From Gammaproteobacteria bacterium (lineage in GTDB: Bacteria > Pseudomonadota > Gammaproteobacteria > Competibacterales > Competibacteraceae): a stretch of 7,551 nt of DNA. A program made the position numbers and the translations under genes. A model generated the notes under the pieces. The model was not told the origin of the DNA, did no database searches, and was given only the letters and a program-made list of their open reading frames with translations. How positions within the stretch are numbered: the stretch's first letter is position 1; each line of letters opens with the position of its first letter. Below, in pieces: positions 5,620-7,551 of this stretch. Where the stretch lies: positions 1-7,551 of the forward strand of contig PWUP01000016.1 of assembly GCA_003562535.1 (NCBI GenBank), read 5' to 3'.

Positions 5620-5648
5620 GTAGGGTGGGCACCCCGTGCCCACCCTAC
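5620..5648. repeat. 13-bp perfect hairpin between convergent genes (GTGGGCAC family)
   Basis: GTAGGGTGGGCAC (5620-5632) pairs perfectly with GTGCCCACCCTAC (5636-5648) around a CCC loop. It lies between the ends of the convergent diguanylate cyclase and pgk genes, so it may serve as a two-way transcription stop or RNA-stabilising stem. Neither strand shows a proper U-run, and the sequence resembles a widespread family of GTAGGGTGGGCAC palindromes. A tandem TACAAAGC duplication (5646-5661) abuts it. Confidence 0.65.
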
Positions 5649-5682
5649 AAAGCTACAAAGCTCTGGATATGGCGTGCAGCGA

Positions 5683-6873
5683 TCAACTGGCTCGCTGTGC
5701 TAAGATTTCTACAGCAGGCAAGGCTTTACCTTCTAGGAACTCTAAAAACGCCCCACCACCGGTCGAAATATAGCCAATGCGTCCAGCAACGCCGTATTGA
5801 TCAATAGCGGCTAAGGTATCCCCGCCGCCCGCAATGGAAAACGCCGGGCTATCGGCAATGGCACGCGCCAACGCCTCCGTGCCCTGACCAAATGCGGCAA
5901 ACTCAAACACACCGACCGGCCCGTTCCACACAATGGTACCTGCTGATTTTAATAATTCAGCATAGCGAGCCGCTGTGCGTGGACCGATGTCGAGAATTAA
6001 CTCATCGGCACCCACCGCATCGACAGAGCGGGTGATGGCGGGTGCATCGGCACTGAACTCAGTGGCACACACCACATCTTCTGGTACGGGAATCTCGGCA
6101 CCGCGCTGTTTGGCCAGAGCCATAAGCTGCTGAGTATCAGCGATTAAATCGGCTTCATGCAGTGATTGCCCAACGCCATGACCAGAAGCCGCGATGAAGG
6201 TATTGGCAATCCCACCGCCCACAATCAGTTGATCAACCCGATCCAGCAACGTCGCCAGCACCGTCAATTTCGTCGAGACTTTCGACCCACCGACAATAGC
6301 CACTAAAGGCCGTGCTGGCTCGGCTAAGGCTTTGCCTAAGGCATCCAGTTCAGCAGCCAATAGCGGTCCGGCACAGGCCACCGGTGCATAGCGGGCAATG
6401 CCATGAGTAGTCGCCTGAGCACGGTGAGCCGTACCAAAGGCGTCCATGACAAACACATCGCATAAGGCCGCTAATTTCTGCGACAGCGCGTCGTCGTTGC
6501 TTTTCTCGCCGGGATTAAAACGACAGTTTTCCAACAACACCACTTGACCGGGAGCGACCGCTACGCCGTCCACCCAATCCCGCTGTAGCGGCACGTCACG
6601 CTCCAGTAATTCGCTCAGCCGCACGGCTACCGGCGCCATGGAATCGGCCTCGGAGAATACGCCCTCTTTGGGACGCCCCAGATGCGAGGTAACCATGACC
6701 GCAGCACCGGCCTCTAGGGCTTGGCGAATCGCCGGCAAGGAGGCACGGATGCGCACATCCGAGGTCACCTTGCCGTCTTTAACCGGCACATTGAGATCGG
6801 CGCGAATAAACACACGCTTACCCGCTAAGTTGACCTCATCCATGCGCAGTACGTGAGGGAGTTTTAAAGCCAT
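5683..6873 (-). CDS. pgk: Phosphoglycerate kinase (396 aa)
   Basis: Cytoplasmic enzyme that transfers a phosphate between 1,3-bisphosphoglycerate and ADP, giving 3-phosphoglycerate and ATP; it is reversible and also serves gluconeogenesis and the Calvin cycle. The N-terminal, substrate-binding half shows RADLNVP at 24-30, SHLGRP at 63-68, LENCRFN at 114-120 and AHRAQ at 149-153. The C-terminal nucleotide half shows GGSKVSTK at 195-202, GGGIANTF at 219-226, WNGPVGVFE at 316-324, GGGDT at 349-353 and STGGGAFLEF at 370-379. Length is normal for bacteria (E. coli is 387) and no key motif is missing. The ATG is preceded by AGGAGG 8 bases upstream. It lies 24 bases downstream of gap in the same direction, so the two are co-transcribed. 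It is the last gene of the operon here, since the next gene is convergent. Confidence 0.98.
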   Translation of the reverse strand: MALKLPHVLRMDEVNLAGKRVFIRADLNVPVKDGKVTSDVRIRASLPAIRQALEAGAAVMVTSHLGRPKEGVFSEADSMAPVAVRLSELLERDVPLQRDWVDGVAVAPGQVVLLENCRFNPGEKSNDDALSQKLAALCDVFVMDAFGTAHRAQATTHGIARYAPVACAGPLLAAELDALGKALAEPARPLVAIVGGSKVSTKLTVLATLLDRVDQLIVGGGIANTFIAASGHGVGQSLHEADLIADTQQLMALAKQRGAEIPVPEDVVCATEFSADAPAITRSVDAVGADELILDIGPRTAARYAELLKSAGTIVWNGPVGVFEFAAFGQGTEALARAIADSPAFSIAGGGDTLAAIDQYGVAGRIGYISTGGGAFLEFLEGKALPAVEILAQRAS

Positions 6874-6881
6874 GGTATTGC

Positions 6882-6887
6882 CCTCCT
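6882..6887 (-). promoter_or_regulatory. Ribosome binding site of pgk
   Basis: CCTCCT on the + strand reads AGGAGG on the - strand, 8 bases before the pgk ATG. It is a perfect Shine-Dalgarno in the 24-base gap after gap, consistent with strong translation of a central metabolic enzyme. Confidence 0.85.
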
Positions 6888-6897
6888 CACGTTGAAT

Positions 6898-7551
6898 TTA
6901 ACGACTGGCCTGCATCAACACCAAGGTGGTATCCAGCATGCGATTAGAGAAGCCCCATTCGTTGTCGTACCAGCTCAACACTTTGACCAGATTGCCTAAT
7001 ACTTTGGTTTGGCTGGCATCAAAAATGCTCGAACGTGGATCGTGGTTAAAGTCCATCGATACCAGTGGCTCCTCGTTATACCCCAATACACCTTTGAGCT
7101 CACCAGCAGCCGCTTGCTGGATGATTTGGTTGACCTCGGCCACGCTGGTGTCACGTCCGGCAGTAAAGGTCAAATCCACCACTGAGACATTGATGGTCGG
7201 CACCCGCATGGCAAAACCATCCAGCTTGCCGTTGAGATCCGGCAATACTAGACCGACGGCAGCGGCAGCCCCCGTTTTGGTAGGAATCATGTTTTGCGTT
7301 GCTGAACGCGCCCGCCGCAGATCTTTGTGATACACATCGGTCAAGACCTGATCATTGGTGTAAGCATGAATGGTGGTCATGAGACCGGACTGAAAACCAA
7401 GCTGAGTGGCTAATGGCTTGACCACCGGAGCTAAACAGTTGGTGGTGCAGGACGCATTGGATACCACCGTGTCAGAGGCTTTCAATACATCGTGGTTGAC
7501 GCCGTACACCACCGTGGCATCGACATCTTTGCCGCCGGGGGCGGAAATCAA
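6898..7551 (-). CDS. gap: Glyceraldehyde-3-phosphate dehydrogenase, C-terminal 218 codons including stop (partial)
   Basis: Oxidises and phosphorylates glyceraldehyde 3-phosphate to 1,3-bisphosphoglycerate using NAD(P). The window cuts off roughly the first 115-120 residues, which hold the Rossmann nucleotide-binding start, so cofactor preference cannot be judged. In the visible 217 residues, the catalytic cysteine is C35 of SNASCTTNC, the catalytic histidine is H62 of TTIHAYTNDQ, and the catalytic-domain blocks RVPTINVSVVDL and WYDNEWGFSNRMLDT are intact. TIHAYTNDQ and IPTKTGAAAAVG mark a true GAPDH; the related erythrose-4-phosphate dehydrogenase (Epd) has TIHSAMHDQ there. The leading leucine codon (TTG) is interior to the protein, not a start. 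It sits upstream of pgk with 24 bases between. Confidence 0.96.
   Translation of the reverse strand: MISAPGGKDVDATVVYGVNHDVLKASDTVVSNASCTTNCLAPVVKPLATQLGFQSGLMTTIHAYTNDQVLTDVYHKDLRRARSATQNMIPTKTGAAAAVGLVLPDLNGKLDGFAMRVPTINVSVVDLTFTAGRDTSVAEVNQIIQQAAAGELKGVLGYNEEPLVSMDFNHDPRSSIFDASQTKVLGNLVKVLSWYDNEWGFSNRMLDTTLVLMQASR

Noticed and set aside
7549..7551. TTG as a start codon for the glyceraldehyde-3-phosphate dehydrogenase fragment
   Set aside because: It aligns to the interior of the protein just before the SAPGGKD block; the true start lies beyond the window edge.

Overview
This is ordinary-looking chromosomal sequence from a proteobacterium, most likely a gammaproteobacterium. Three things point there. 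The phosphoglycerate kinase closely resembles the E. coli type (recalled, not searched). A predicted DUF2868/DUF3482-type gene pair opens the window. The gaps between genes hold short palindromic repeats of kinds common in environmental gammaproteobacteria. I cannot name a genus. No phage, transposase, CRISPR array, rRNA or tRNA is visible.

Layout from left to right. (1) Positions 1-1559, + strand: the last 59 codons of an upstream gene, overlapping by 4 bases (ATGA) a 460-residue membrane-type GTPase with an N-terminal G domain and a C-terminal double glycine zipper. (2) 1560-1789: an AT-rich leader with promoter-like hexamers and a perfect 9-bp inverted repeat. (3) 1790-3181, + strand: an exported protein made of a very long coiled coil ending in one LysM domain. 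(4) 3182-3638: a gene-free gap packed with five hairpin repeats of at least four sequence families, then the leader of the next gene. (5) 3639-5537, + strand: a membrane-bound diguanylate cyclase (periplasmic sensor, PAS, GGDEF with an I-site). Its true N-terminus probably lies upstream, in another reading frame across a T6 tract. (6) 5538-5682: a convergent gap with two more hairpins. (7) 5683-7551, - strand: pgk, and upstream of it the 3' part of gap, a two-gene glycolytic/Calvin-cycle operon cut by the window edge.

The glycolytic genes work together: gap makes 1,3-bisphosphoglycerate and pgk uses it to make ATP, or the reverse in carbon fixation and gluconeogenesis. The + strand genes all act at or across the cell envelope but do not form one obvious pathway. 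Each after the GTPase has its own long leader, so they are probably separate transcription units.

The observations most worth following are the apparent frameshift at the diguanylate cyclase start, the 55-bp inverted repeat (54/55 identical) bracketing that gene, and the dense repeat island with base-pair-preserving substitutions. I found no convincing new multi-gene system.
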